Below, piece by piece: positions 32,418-41,657 of a stretch of 64,000 bases of DNA. The stretch covers positions 1-64,000 of the forward strand of contig DCWG01000125.1 in NCBI GenBank assembly GCA_002327525.1, given 5' to 3'. The notes under the pieces were generated by a model. It was given only the letters and a program-made list of their open reading frames with translations, had not been told where the DNA came from and searched no databases. The translations under genes were made by a program, and so were the position numbers. The DNA comes from Gammaproteobacteria bacterium UBA2168 (GTDB lineage Bacteria; Pseudomonadota; Gammaproteobacteria; Pseudomonadales; Azotimanducaceae). Within the stretch, counting starts at the first letter, position 1; every line of letters begins with the position of its first letter.

Positions 32418-32870
32418 GTGACCGAGAAACGCTACAGCATCAACCTACCAGCGCACATGGCGGAGTGCGACGCGAACTATCTGCGTCTGATGAAGCTGTT
32501 CCCGGGCATGCGGGAGCATGCGGAGCACGTCTTTGGCGTGGTGGTGGCAGGCGAGTCTCTGGAAGTCGTCATCACCGTGCTCGAACGCGGCCCCTATACC
32601 ACGCTGGTACGGATGAAGCAGCTTCCCGAAAGCACGTGGGGCACCAACCCGAGCATGACGGTGCGGCTGTATCACGATGCGCGCAGCGCAGAGGTGGTGG
32701 AATATCAACGCGCACGCCATTTCAAAGCGGTATACGGTTACCCCAACGAGCGCATGCACCAGCGAGACGAGAAAGTGCAGGTCAACCGACTGCTTGGCGA
32801 GTTTCTGGCATTGTGTCTCAGTGACGGCGTGGCCGTGCGTGAGAGAGCCCCGGCACCCGTAAGTATCTGA
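32418..32870 (+). CDS. DUF1249 family protein
   Basis: A 150-residue cytoplasmic protein that begins MTEKRYSINLPAHMAECDAN and continues YLRLMKLFPGM. It has EVVITVLERGPYTTLVRM, MTVRLYHDARSAEVV, and YGYPNERMHQRDEKVQVNRLL...FLALCL, the DUF1249 signature. The function is unknown in any organism I know of. It starts at GTG 32418 and is followed nine bases later by cpdA and then parE, the usual order in gammaproteobacteria, so a link to nucleotide signalling or simply cotranscription is possible. Confidence 0.9.
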   Translation: MTEKRYSINLPAHMAECDANYLRLMKLFPGMREHAEHVFGVVVAGESLEVVITVLERGPYTTLVRMKQLPESTWGTNPSMTVRLYHDARSAEVVEYQRARHFKAVYGYPNERMHQRDEKVQVNRLLGEFLALCLSDGVAVRERAPAPVSI

Positions 32871-32878
32871 CCCCCCAA

Positions 32879-33700
32879 TTGACAGAACAACCCGCATCCC
32901 CGACCTGTCGTGTGTTGCAGATATCGGACCTGCACCTGTTGTACGAGCGCGGAGCGACCCTCATCGGCGTAGACACGGAAAAGAGCCTGCGTGCGGTGCT
33001 TGGGGCGGCGCTCTCGCGAGACTTTCCGGATGTCCTGCTGGTGACCGGAGACATCGCCCACCAGCCGGTGAAAGAAACCTACGATAAGGCGCTCAGTGTT
33101 CTGCGGGAGTACTACGATGGGCCGCTTCTGTGTGTGCCGGGTAATCATGATGTGCTGGCCGCGATGCTGGAAGCCGGCTTGACCACCGACGCAGTCCAGG
33201 TCGAGGGCTGGTCGGTGTGTGCTTTCGACACGCACGAAGACGACTCGCTGGCAGCACTCTGGACACCTGAGGCCGAAGCGGCACTCGATACGTGGCTCGC
33301 CTCTGCGTCCGGCAATCTGTTACTGGCCACGCACCATCCCCTGGTGGAGGTTGGTTGTCCCTGGCTCGACCCGGATCGGCTGGACAATGCTGAGGCGTTG
33401 CTCGATTCGTTCTGTGCCTACAACACAGATAATGCGAAGCACGGCGTCGGTGGGCAAATCCGCGCGGTGGTGTTCGGACATGCTCATCAGGAGGTCGAGG
33501 CGACGCTCGATGCGCTACAATTGTACGGAGCGCCTTCCACTTGTTTTCAGTTTCGCCCGGAAGCGCAGAAGTTCAGTATCGACTCGCGTTCGCCGGGTTG
33601 TCGATGGCTCGAACTTAACGAGGACGGTACCGTCGATACTCACGTACAACGCGTGGACTTCCCTCTACACATAGACCTGAAAGATCGCGAGAACAAGTAG
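32879..33700 (+). CDS. cpdA: 3',5'-cyclic AMP phosphodiesterase (calcineurin-like)
   Basis: CpdA hydrolyses cAMP, lowering CRP activity. The 273-residue metallophosphoesterase has the metal-ligand motifs QISDLHLLY (DxH), VTGDIAH (GDxxH-like), VPGNHDV (GNHD), ATHHPLVEVG and VFGHAHQEVEA (GHxH). Together these place it in the CpdA/Icc group. The start is TTG 32879, nine bases after the DUF1249 stop. It is encoded directly before parE, with only four bases between, so it should be transcribed with topoisomerase IV subunit B. Confidence 0.94.
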   Translation: MTEQPASPTCRVLQISDLHLLYERGATLIGVDTEKSLRAVLGAALSRDFPDVLLVTGDIAHQPVKETYDKALSVLREYYDGPLLCVPGNHDVLAAMLEAGLTTDAVQVEGWSVCAFDTHEDDSLAALWTPEAEAALDTWLASASGNLLLATHHPLVEVGCPWLDPDRLDNAEALLDSFCAYNTDNAKHGVGGQIRAVVFGHAHQEVEATLDALQLYGAPSTCFQFRPEAQKFSIDSRSPGCRWLELNEDGTVDTHVQRVDFPLHIDLKDRENK

Positions 33701-33704
33701 TTTC

Positions 33705-35600
33705 ATGGCAACGAGCAAATACTCTGCGAAATCCCTGCAGGTGTTGTCCGGTCTGGAGCCCGTGCGGCGGCGTCCCGGCATGTACACGGACACCACGCGG
33801 CCCAACCACCTGGTGCAGGAAGTGGTGGACAATTCTGTGGACGAGGCGCTAGCCGGACACGCACGGGAAATAGAGGTCACGCTCTGTCGCGATGGCTCCG
33901 TGCAGGTCATCGATGACGGCCGCGGCATGCCGGTGGACATCCATCCCCAGCACAAGATTTCGGGGGTGGAACTCATTCTCACCAAGCTGCATTCAGGGGC
34001 GAAGTTCGACAGCGAGAACTACAACTACGCCGGCGGTTTGCATGGTGTGGGTGTATCCGTGGTCAATGCGCTCTCCGAATGGCTCGAAGTGGAGGTCAAA
34101 CGCGACGGCAGGTTGTATCAGCAGAAATACCAGAAGGGCAAACCCGCCGGTAAGCTCAAGCCGATCGGCAGTGTGGGCAAACGCAATACGGGCACCTCGG
34201 TACGCTTTCTGCCGGAAGCCGCCTATTTCGATTCGTCCAACATATCCGTGCCTCGATTGAAGCACCTGCTGCGTGCCAAGGCAGTACTTTGTTCCGGTCT
34301 GTGCGTATCCTTGAGCATCGAGGGTAAACCTGAGGAGTCGGAAGTATGGAGCTACGAGAACGGGCTGGTGGGTTATCTCGATAGCGCGCTGCAGGGTGCG
34401 GAAACGGTACCGGCCCGGCCCTTCGTGCACAGCGCCGAGGGTAATCAGGAAGCGGTGGACTGGGCGCTGAAGTGGGTGATCGACAACGGCGAAATGGTGA
34501 CCGAGTCCTACGTCAACCTCATACCCACGCCGCAAGGCGGCACTCACGTCAACGGTCTGCGCAGCGGGCTGCTGGAAGCGCTCAAAGAGTTCTGTGAATT
34601 TCGCGACCTGCTGCCGCGGGGCATCAAGCTGACCGGGGATGATCTGTGGGAACAGTGCAGCTACGTGCTGAGTGCGAAGCTTGCCGACCCTCAGTTCTCG
34701 GGACAAACCAAAGAGCGGTTGTCGTCGCGTAACTCGGCCGCCTTCATCGGCGGCGTGTGCAAGGACGCCTTCAGCCTGTGGCTGAACGAACATCCGCAGG
34801 ACGGCGAGCGTATCGCACAACTTGCCATTGCCAATGCGCAGCGGCGCACCCAGGCGGCGAAGAAGGTGGCCCGCAAGAAGATCACATCGGGTCCCGCGCT
34901 GCCCGGCAAGCTCGCCGACTGTTCCGGTCAGGACGCAGAGTCGGCGGAACTGTTTCTGGTGGAGGGCGACTCGGCCGGAGGCTCCGCCAAGCAGGCACGC
35001 AACCGAGAGTTTCAGGCGGTGATGCCGCTCCGGGGCAAGATCCTCAATACCTGGGAGGTGGATGCCAGTCAGGTTCTCGCTTCACAGGAGGTGCACGACA
35101 TCTCGGTCGCCATCGGCGTCGACCCTGCTTCCGGCGATCTTTCCGGGCTGCGCTACGACAAGGTGTGCATCCTGGCGGACGCAGATTCGGACGGTGCTCA
35201 CATCGCGACGTTGCTCTGTGCGTTGTTCGTGCGCCACTTCCGGCCGCTGGTGGAGGCGGGGCACGTGTATGTGGCCATGCCGCCGCTGTACCGAATAGAC
35301 GTGGCCAAAGAAGTGTTCTATGCGCTGGACGAGGATGAGAAGGAAGGTGTGCTCGACCGGATAGCAGCGGAGAAGAAGCGTGGCAACGTTTCCGTTCAGC
35401 GTTTCAAAGGCCTGGGCGAAATGAACCCCATGCAGCTGCGTGAAACCACCATGGATCCGGACACGCGCCGCCTGGTGCGCCTGGCACTCGACTCACCGGA
35501 AAAAACGGACGAAACCATGGACATGCTGCTCGCCCGCAAACGTGCTCCCGACCGGCGTCAGTGGCTGGAAAGCAAAGGTGATCAGGCGCTGATCGGTTGA
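33705..35600 (+). CDS. parE: DNA topoisomerase IV subunit B
   Basis: ParE is the ATPase subunit of topoisomerase IV, which decatenates daughter chromosomes. The 631-residue protein has the GHKL ATP-binding fold ([48 protein letters not shown]). It continues with the transducer domain and a TOPRIM domain ([37 protein letters not shown]). The C-terminal [10 protein letters not shown] region is typical. ParE rather than GyrB is indicated by length and by parC 28 bases downstream. Confidence 0.96.
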   Translation: MATSKYSAKSLQVLSGLEPVRRRPGMYTDTTRPNHLVQEVVDNSVDEALAGHAREIEVTLCRDGSVQVIDDGRGMPVDIHPQHKISGVELILTKLHSGAKFDSENYNYAGGLHGVGVSVVNALSEWLEVEVKRDGRLYQQKYQKGKPAGKLKPIGSVGKRNTGTSVRFLPEAAYFDSSNISVPRLKHLLRAKAVLCSGLCVSLSIEGKPEESEVWSYENGLVGYLDSALQGAETVPARPFVHSAEGNQEAVDWALKWVIDNGEMVTESYVNLIPTPQGGTHVNGLRSGLLEALKEFCEFRDLLPRGIKLTGDDLWEQCSYVLSAKLADPQFSGQTKERLSSRNSAAFIGGVCKDAFSLWLNEHPQDGERIAQLAIANAQRRTQAAKKVARKKITSGPALPGKLADCSGQDAESAELFLVEGDSAGGSAKQARNREFQAVMPLRGKILNTWEVDASQVLASQEVHDISVAIGVDPASGDLSGLRYDKVCILADADSDGAHIATLLCALFVRHFRPLVEAGHVYVAMPPLYRIDVAKEVFYALDEDEKEGVLDRIAAEKKRGNVSVQRFKGLGEMNPMQLRETTMDPDTRRLVRLALDSPEKTDETMDMLLARKRAPDRRQWLESKGDQALIG

Positions 35601-35628
35601 ACCCCTCCCAATCAAAGACGGATTTCTG

Positions 35629-37872
35629 ATGGACCTAGAAAACAGCGATATCGAAACCATGCCGCTGCGCGCCTATACCGAACGCGCCTATCTCGACTAC
35701 TCGATGTACGTCATCAACGACAGAGCGCTGCCGCACCTGGCGGATGGACTCAAGCCCGTGCAGAGGCGCATCGTCTATGCCATGAGTCAGCTTGGACTCA
35801 GCAGCCAGGCCAAGTTTGCCAAGTCTGCGCGCACGGTGGGCGATGTGCTCGGCAAGTTTCACCCGCATGGCGATAGCGCGTGTTACGAGGCGATGGTGCT
35901 GATGGCACAGCCCTTCTCGTTCCGTTATCCCTTGGTGGAGGGTCAGGGCAACTGGGGAGCACCGGACGATCCGAAGTCTTTTGCTGCGATGCGCTACACC
36001 GAGTCGAGACTCTCGCGCTATGCAGAACTGTTGCTCGCAGAGACCCGCCAGGGGACGGTGGATTTCGTGCCGAATTTCGACGGCTCGGAAGACGAGCCGG
36101 TGCTGCTGCCGGCCCGCGTCCCCTTTGTGCTGCTCAATGGCAGCACCGGCATCGCCGTCGGCATGGCCACCGACATTCCGCCTCACAACATGAACGAGGT
36201 GATTAGCGCTTGCGTGCACCTGCTCGACGCGCCCAAGGCGACGGTGGCGGATCTCATGACGCACATCAAGGCACCGGATTTCCCTTCCGAGGCGGTGATC
36301 GTGACGCCCCAGAGCGAGATCCGGGAAATGTACGAAACCGGCCGCGGCAGCCTGAAAGCGCGCGCGCTCTGGCAGAAGGAAGGTGGCGAGATCGTAGTCG
36401 CCGCTCTGCCGCACCAGGTTTCGCCCGCCAAGGTGCTGGAACAGATCGCTCAGCAGATGCATGCCAAAAAGCTGCCCATGCTCACGGACCTGCGCGACGA
36501 ATCGGATCACGAGAATCCGACCCGTTTGGTGCTGGTGCCGCGCTCGAATCGGGTCGACTGCGAGCGCCTCATGAGCCACCTGTTTGCCAGTACGGATCTC
36601 GAGCGCAGCTACCGGGTCAATATCAACACCATCGGGCTCAATCAGCGCCCGCAGGTAAAGCCGCTGAACCTACTGCTGAAAGAATGGCTCTCCTACCGCG
36701 AGCAGGTAGTTCGGCGGCGCATCGAGTTTCGTCTCGGCAAGATCAATGAGCGCCTGCATATTCTAGAAGGCCTACTGAGCGCGTACCTGAACATCGATGA
36801 GGTCATTCGCATCGTGCGCGAGGAAGACGAACCACACGCGGTGTTGATGCGCCAGTTCGACCTGTCCGAGATACAGGCCAACGCCATCCTCGATCTGCGT
36901 CTGCGCCAGCTGGCGCGGCTCGAGGAGATCAAGCTGCAGGGTGAGAAAGACGAACTGGATGCGGAGGGGGGCGATCTCAAGAAGACGCTTCGGTCCCGGG
37001 CGAGACTGAAAACGCTGATCAAAAAGGAGCTGATCGCGGACGCCGAGGAGTACGGCGACAACCGCCGTTCGCCACTCGAAGAGGCCGTGGAAGCGCAGGC
37101 CTTCAGCGAAATGGATCTGGTGAGTAACGATCCCATCACCGTGGTGATGTCCGAGAAGGGCTGGGTGCGATCGGCCAAGGGACACGAGGTCAACCCGGCG
37201 GAGTTCAACTACCGTTCTGGAGACAGGTTCGGGAGTGCGGCACGCGGGCGTACGAGCGATGCGCTGATATTCCTCGACTCGGTTGGTAGAAGCTATCAGG
37301 TGGCGGCAATGTCATTGCCCACTGCGCGCGGGCAGGGCGAACCGTTGACCGGCCGTCTGAAGCCCCCCGAGGGGGCGCGCTACGTAGGGGTGTTGCTGGG
37401 TGTGCCGGAGACGAAGGTGTTACTCGCATCGGACGCCGGTTATGGCTTTGTCGCGCGTATCTCCGACATGATTACCAAGAACAGGTCCGGCAAGGGCGTG
37501 CTGACCGTGCCGAAAGGTGGCAATGCGCTGCCGCCGCTAGAACTGCAGCCGGGGGATGGGCCGATGTACGTGGCCGCTGCCACCAACCAGGGTCGTTTGC
37601 TGGTGTTCCCTCTGGCGGAACTGCCGGAACTCGCACGCGGAAAGGGCAACAAACTCATCAACATACCGAGCGTGGCCTTCAAATCCGGTGAGGAATACGT
37701 TCTCGGCGTCGCCGTGCTGCGTGAAACGGACCAGTTGGTGGTTCATGCCGGAAGCCGGCACATGAGCCTGAAGTTCAAAGACCTCGACAACTACCTCGGC
37801 GAAAGAGCGCGGCGCGGCCGCAAGCTCCCGCGGGGCTTTCAGAAAGTGGATTCGCTGGAAGCGGAGTCCTGA
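35629..37872 (+). CDS. parC: DNA topoisomerase IV subunit A
   Basis: ParC is the DNA-breaking subunit. The 747-residue protein has [20 protein letters not shown], the resistance-determining region [13 protein letters not shown], and [12 protein letters not shown] with catalytic tyrosine Y123. The resistance positions equivalent to E. coli S80 and E84 are S83 and E87, the susceptible type. A C-terminal beta-pinwheel domain follows ([35 protein letters not shown]). The 3' end overlaps the convergent Smp-like gene by 34 bases. Confidence 0.96.
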   Translation: MDLENSDIETMPLRAYTERAYLDYSMYVINDRALPHLADGLKPVQRRIVYAMSQLGLSSQAKFAKSARTVGDVLGKFHPHGDSACYEAMVLMAQPFSFRYPLVEGQGNWGAPDDPKSFAAMRYTESRLSRYAELLLAETRQGTVDFVPNFDGSEDEPVLLPARVPFVLLNGSTGIAVGMATDIPPHNMNEVISACVHLLDAPKATVADLMTHIKAPDFPSEAVIVTPQSEIREMYETGRGSLKARALWQKEGGEIVVAALPHQVSPAKVLEQIAQQMHAKKLPMLTDLRDESDHENPTRLVLVPRSNRVDCERLMSHLFASTDLERSYRVNINTIGLNQRPQVKPLNLLLKEWLSYREQVVRRRIEFRLGKINERLHILEGLLSAYLNIDEVIRIVREEDEPHAVLMRQFDLSEIQANAILDLRLRQLARLEEIKLQGEKDELDAEGGDLKKTLRSRARLKTLIKKELIADAEEYGDNRRSPLEEAVEAQAFSEMDLVSNDPITVVMSEKGWVRSAKGHEVNPAEFNYRSGDRFGSAARGRTSDALIFLDSVGRSYQVAAMSLPTARGQGEPLTGRLKPPEGARYVGVLLGVPETKVLLASDAGYGFVARISDMITKNRSGKGVLTVPKGGNALPPLELQPGDGPMYVAAATNQGRLLVFPLAELPELARGKGNKLINIPSVAFKSGEEYVLGVAVLRETDQLVVHAGSRHMSLKFKDLDNYLGERARRGRKLPRGFQKVDSLEAES

Positions 37873-39029
37873 TCGGCTGAATTGAACAACAGCGCGGCCT
37901 GGCGTTCGAGCAGGGCCAGCTGGCGTGTATCGATGAGTGCGATAGCGCACGCTTCTCCCGCGGCCGTGCGCAGGTGTTCCAGTACGGGATTGCTGAGATC
38001 GGTGATATCGAGGCGCACGTCGCTCTTCAGCCGATCACGAAACTCTCGGCTCGCGACCAGTGTTCCTTCAACGGCGATAGCGGCGAGCAGCGCGGCGTCC
38101 TCGATAGCCAGTCGTACGGACACTGTCTCTCCGCGTACACCCCAGCGCTTATGCAGGCAGTGCGCGCCGAGGCGGTATTCACCGAGCCTTTCTTCGCGGC
38201 GCAGCACCCCAGCCAACAAAAAGGCGGCGCTGGTGGCCTCGAAGGCGCGCTGCTGGCAGGTTGCGTCGGTGCCTGTTTCAGTGAAGGAGAGCAGCACGCC
38301 CTTCCCGGGGACAATCGCGGCTTCGCCGGAATACAGCCGCGAGATTCTCGCGGCCAGAGTCAGGGTGCGCTCCAGCACCAGGTCGCGTGTCTCCGGCGTG
38401 AGGCTGAAATGGTTGTAGAGGTTGGCCAGCACCAGAAACTCGGTTTCCTCGATAAATGCACCCGGGTCCGGGTCGGCGTGTTCTTCGAAGTCATCTGCCG
38501 CGGTGGCAGCGGCTCGCCGCGCGGCCATGTCTGCCGCCAGGCGCGTGACGCACAGGACGGTTGCCAGCGGTACCAGCAGAATGCAGGCAAGGGATATGAG
38601 CACTCTGGTCCACAGGGCGGAGATGGGCACTTCCTGAAGGCTGACGCGAACGAAGCCTATGACGGTGTCGTCCTGCGTCACGGGCGCACTGTATTCTGAA
38701 CCATGGGTAAGCTCCCCGCCCAGCGCGAGCATCTGATTGTCCACCGTGTAGATGGCGGCACCTGCGACACGATCCACCTGGCGCAGACGGTTTACCAGTA
38801 CGCCGAGATGGATGCGATCACCAGCCAGGATGGGTTCGATACTCGAGGCGGCAAGCGTTTGTGTCAGCATGGCGCCGAGCTGCGTTTCATCGTCACCCTG
38901 GTCACCGGCAGGCGTGTGCCATGTCCAAACGAGCACCGCCGCGGCGATTGCGGTACTGACCAGGGCCGAGAACATGTGAGTTTGCACGGATTGCAGTTTG
39001 ACGCCTATGGGAGTAGTCGTTAGCGTCAA
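37839..39029 (-). CDS. Smp/YtjB (AhpA)-like membrane protein
   Basis: A membrane protein with one N-terminal TM segment ([19 protein letters not shown]), a periplasmic domain of about 100 residues ([31 protein letters not shown]), a second TM ([23 protein letters not shown]), and a cytoplasmic C-terminal region of about 230 residues. Divergence from serB and the two-TM layout match E. coli Smp (YtjB); the long C-terminal part resembles the larger pseudomonad homologue. Start candidates are TTG 39029 (used), GTG 38987 and ATG 38975. No function is established for the family. Confidence 0.7.
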   Translation of the reverse strand: MTLTTTPIGVKLQSVQTHMFSALVSTAIAAAVLVWTWHTPAGDQGDDETQLGAMLTQTLAASSIEPILAGDRIHLGVLVNRLRQVDRVAGAAIYTVDNQMLALGGELTHGSEYSAPVTQDDTVIGFVRVSLQEVPISALWTRVLISLACILLVPLATVLCVTRLAADMAARRAAATAADDFEEHADPDPGAFIEETEFLVLANLYNHFSLTPETRDLVLERTLTLAARISRLYSGEAAIVPGKGVLLSFTETGTDATCQQRAFEATSAAFLLAGVLRREERLGEYRLGAHCLHKRWGVRGETVSVRLAIEDAALLAAIAVEGTLVASREFRDRLKSDVRLDITDLSNPVLEHLRTAAGEACAIALIDTRQLALLERQAALLFNSADQDSASSESTF

Positions 39030-39065
39030 ATCCCTCGAATGCTCAAGGCAGGAAGGCACAGCAGA

Positions 39066-40289
39066 GTGGCTGACATCGTATTGGTAAATGTATCCGGTCA
39101 GGACAAGCCTGGGTTGATGGCCATGTTGACATCCACGCTTGCCGATTATCAAGCCCGTGTCCTGGATCTCGGACAGGCCGTAATCCACGACGAGCTGGCG
39201 CTTGGCTTGCTGGTGCTGCTGCCACAAGGGACGGACCTAGAGCGCTTTCAAAAGGAGGTGCTGCAGCAGGCGGGCGCCATCGGATCGACTGTACGCTTCT
39301 CCTCTGTCGATCCCAATCGATACGGGCAGTGGGTGCAGCGAGCGGACCGGACCAGCTACGTGATCACGCTGCTGTGCCGGGGTAGTGTGAGCCCGCAACT
39401 GCATGCCGTGAGTGCCTTGACCCACCGGCACGGGCTGAACATCGAGCACGTCAGGCGCCTGTCGGGACCGGTACAGCTCAATGAGGATCCTGATGAGAGT
39501 AAGGTCTGTATGGAGATACGCGTGGGTGGCGAGCTGAAAGACGCCCGCGTTCTCCAGGCCGATCTGATGGAAGCGGCGGGGTCGCTGTATTTCGACTTCA
39601 GCGTGCACGAAGACAACGTTTTTCGGCGCAACCGGCGTCTGGTTGCTTTCGACATGGATTCCACCCTGATCGATGTGGAAGTGATGGACGAGCTGGCGGT
39701 GCGCTTCGGGGTTGGCGAGCAGGTCAGTGCGGTCACCAAGCGGGCGATGCGCGGAGAGATCGATTTCAAGGAGAGCTTTCGCGCGCGCGCGCGCATGCTG
39801 GCAGGCATGCCGATGAGTGTTCTGCACGAGGTCACGGATGCCGTGCGGCTGAACGAAGGCGCAGACAAACTGCTGGCCGCATTGCATCACTTCGGCTATC
39901 GCACGGCGGTAATTTCTGGTGGGTTTCAGTACGTTGGCGAGCGGCTGCGCGAACAGCTGGGAATCAACTATGTGTACGCCAACGAGTTGAAGGCCGAGGG
40001 CGATCACCTCACCGGCGAGGTGGTGGGCGAGATTATCGATGCCCAGCGCAAGGCCGAGTTATTGCGAGAGATCGCAAAGCGTGAATCCATTGCCTTGCAG
40101 CAGACCATCGCCATCGGTGACGGCGCCAACGATCTGCCCATGCTTGCTTCTGCGGGCTTGGGCGTTGCCTACCACGCCAAGCCCGTGGTCCGGGAGTCTG
40201 CGGGGCATGCGATATCCAATTTCGGGCTCGATTCCGTGCTCTACCTGATGGGATTCACGGACACGGATATCGATCAGGCGCTGGCCTGA
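39066..40289 (+). CDS. serB: Phosphoserine phosphatase
   Basis: SerB dephosphorylates phosphoserine in the last step of serine synthesis. This is the long bacterial form: two ACT-like regulatory domains (about 1-180; VNVSGQDKPGLMAMLTSTLA and YVITLLCRGSVSPQL) followed by a HAD domain. HAD motifs are AFDMDSTLIDVEVMDELA (nucleophile and acid Asp), VISGGFQYV, and AIGDGANDLPML. I start at GTG 39066, nine bases after GGAAGG; an ATG nine codons upstream at 39039 is the alternative. It is divergent from the Smp-like gene. Confidence 0.95.
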   Translation: MADIVLVNVSGQDKPGLMAMLTSTLADYQARVLDLGQAVIHDELALGLLVLLPQGTDLERFQKEVLQQAGAIGSTVRFSSVDPNRYGQWVQRADRTSYVITLLCRGSVSPQLHAVSALTHRHGLNIEHVRRLSGPVQLNEDPDESKVCMEIRVGGELKDARVLQADLMEAAGSLYFDFSVHEDNVFRRNRRLVAFDMDSTLIDVEVMDELAVRFGVGEQVSAVTKRAMRGEIDFKESFRARARMLAGMPMSVLHEVTDAVRLNEGADKLLAALHHFGYRTAVISGGFQYVGERLREQLGINYVYANELKAEGDHLTGEVVGEIIDAQRKAELLREIAKRESIALQQTIAIGDGANDLPMLASAGLGVAYHAKPVVRESAGHAISNFGLDSVLYLMGFTDTDIDQALA

Positions 40290-40290
40290 T

Positions 40291-40504
40291 CTAGCTCTAA
40301 TGTAGCGATCCTGCGCGAGCGCAGATGCGTTAGAACGGGCAAGATGCGTGCTCGTGCAGCTTTTCGCGAGGGGATGCATACGCGCCATCTACGATAGCGT
40401 CACCGCATGCGAGCTGAGCGGAAAGCGAGCAGGTGAGTAGATTGCCCATTATAACGTGAGCCGTAGGCGCTGTGAGCCGCGTAGGATTGCTACATTGGGG
40501 CTAG
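40291..40504. mobile_element. MITE-like element E1 with 23-bp terminal inverted repeats and CTAG flanks
   Basis: Between serB and the fimX relic, the arms 40295-40317 (starts CTCTAATGTAGCGATCCTGC) and 40478-40500 are inverted copies matching at 19 of 23 positions. All four differences are transitions, which would still pair as G-U in RNA. CTAG lies directly outside both arms (40291-40294, 40501-40504) and looks like a 4-base target duplication. The interior has weaker symmetry (AACGGGCAA against TTGCCCATT) and no transposase frame. A non-autonomous element is the best reading; a long bidirectional terminator between convergent genes is the alternative. The parent family is unknown. Confidence 0.6.
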
Positions 40505-40517
40505 TGCTCGACGCGAA

Positions 40518-41581
40518 TCAACCCTCTTCGGTGCTGAAATCGTAGCTGAGATCAGTACTGGGCTCCTGGAGATAGTGGCCCTGGATGTAGGTCGCACCCG
40601 CCTGCCACAGGGAGGAGAGCACCGCGGCGCTGTCGACTATGGGCACGATTGTCAGTTTGCCCAGGGTCTGCAGCTCGCGCAGCGTCCGGCAACCCGCTCT
40701 CTCGCCGTCTCGTCGGAGTCCATCTGCCTTACGTCTTCACCCGAGATCTTCACGAACTCGACCGGGATATGACGTAGCGTATCGAGTGCTTGGGCCGAAG
40801 TGTCGAAATGGCCAAGGGCGGTCCTGATGTGAAGTGCTTGCAGCCCTGAGATGAATACCTTCGTCTGGCGGACGTATTGCCGTGCGTCTTCCTCCATGAT
40901 CTGGAAGATCACGGCGTCGCGTGGCAGCCGGGCGGCCTTCAACTCGTCAGCGCTATCACTGCTTGCAAGATCCATCAGCGGCAGCCCCAGCAGAGCGTCT
41001 GTGTCCTCGAAGCCGTCCTCGAAGCCGTCGAAGCCGAACAGACCAAGGTAGGTTCGGTTGGCGTAGATGTGCATACCCTCATGCACGTAGGCTATGGCTG
41101 CGCTCGAGCTCTGCAGCAACAACTGACAGCGTTGCTCTGTTTCCCGGAGGGCGCGTTGCATGTGTTCGTATCGACGTCGTTCGACGACGTGAGCCAGTTC
41201 ACGTCGCACCACCAGGGCGATGGCTTCGGGTGCGTCGTCTGGCAGCATGTCGGTTGCGCCCGCGCTGAGGCTTTCCTCAGTGGTGAGAGCGTCGTCGTCG
41301 GTGGCCAGCAGCACAGGAACATCCGGGCAGGTGGCGCGAACCTGAGCCATGATCGGCTTCAGTTCGTTAAGACCACCGCGTAACTCCAGCAGATCCGTGT
41401 CAGCATCAGCCAGTACTTTTTTCACCTCTGCGAGATCATTGAGGACGGTCATCCGCGCGGCGACTCCTGCGTCGCGCAGACGTGAGTTGATTTGCTCTCC
41501 GAGATTGTTGCTGCTGTCAGCGATAAGAAGCCGCGCTGGCTTTGTTGGGGAGGCTGCTGTACCGACATGTCCTGATAACAC
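40518..41581 (-). pseudogene. fimX: Degenerate FimX-like REC-PAS-EAL protein
   Basis: FimX-type proteins bind c-di-GMP with a degenerate EAL domain and control type IV pilus function; the usual layout is REC-PAS-GGDEF-EAL (about 690 residues). Here a REC-like domain (ARLLIADSSNNLGEQINSRL) and a PAS domain (AAIAYVHEGMHIYANRTYLGL) run to ADELKA, then jump directly near 40930 into the second half of an EAL domain (AVIFQIMEEDARQYVRQTKV, TLRHIPVEFVKISGEDV). Near 40690 a -1 frameshift follows; the lost frame continues LGKLTIVPIVDSAAVLSSLW, QAGATYIQGHYLQEP, ending at 40518. GGDEF and half of EAL are missing. The start is probably GTG 41581; the longer frame overlaps the upstream gene. Confidence 0.7.
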
Positions 41582-41657
41582 CTGCGGCCCGCGATACGAC
41601 CTGCGGGCACGTGCTAGTCCATTTGCTGCGCCGTTCCGCAGCCTGGTCAGGACCGCG

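Noticed and set aside
35629-37872. A quinolone-resistance change in parC
   Set aside because: The key positions read Ser83 and Glu87, the susceptible residues.
40291-40504. Reading element E1 as an integron attC site
   Set aside because: The core GTTRRRY/RYYYAAC pairs at the ends are absent and no integrase or cassette gene adjoins it.
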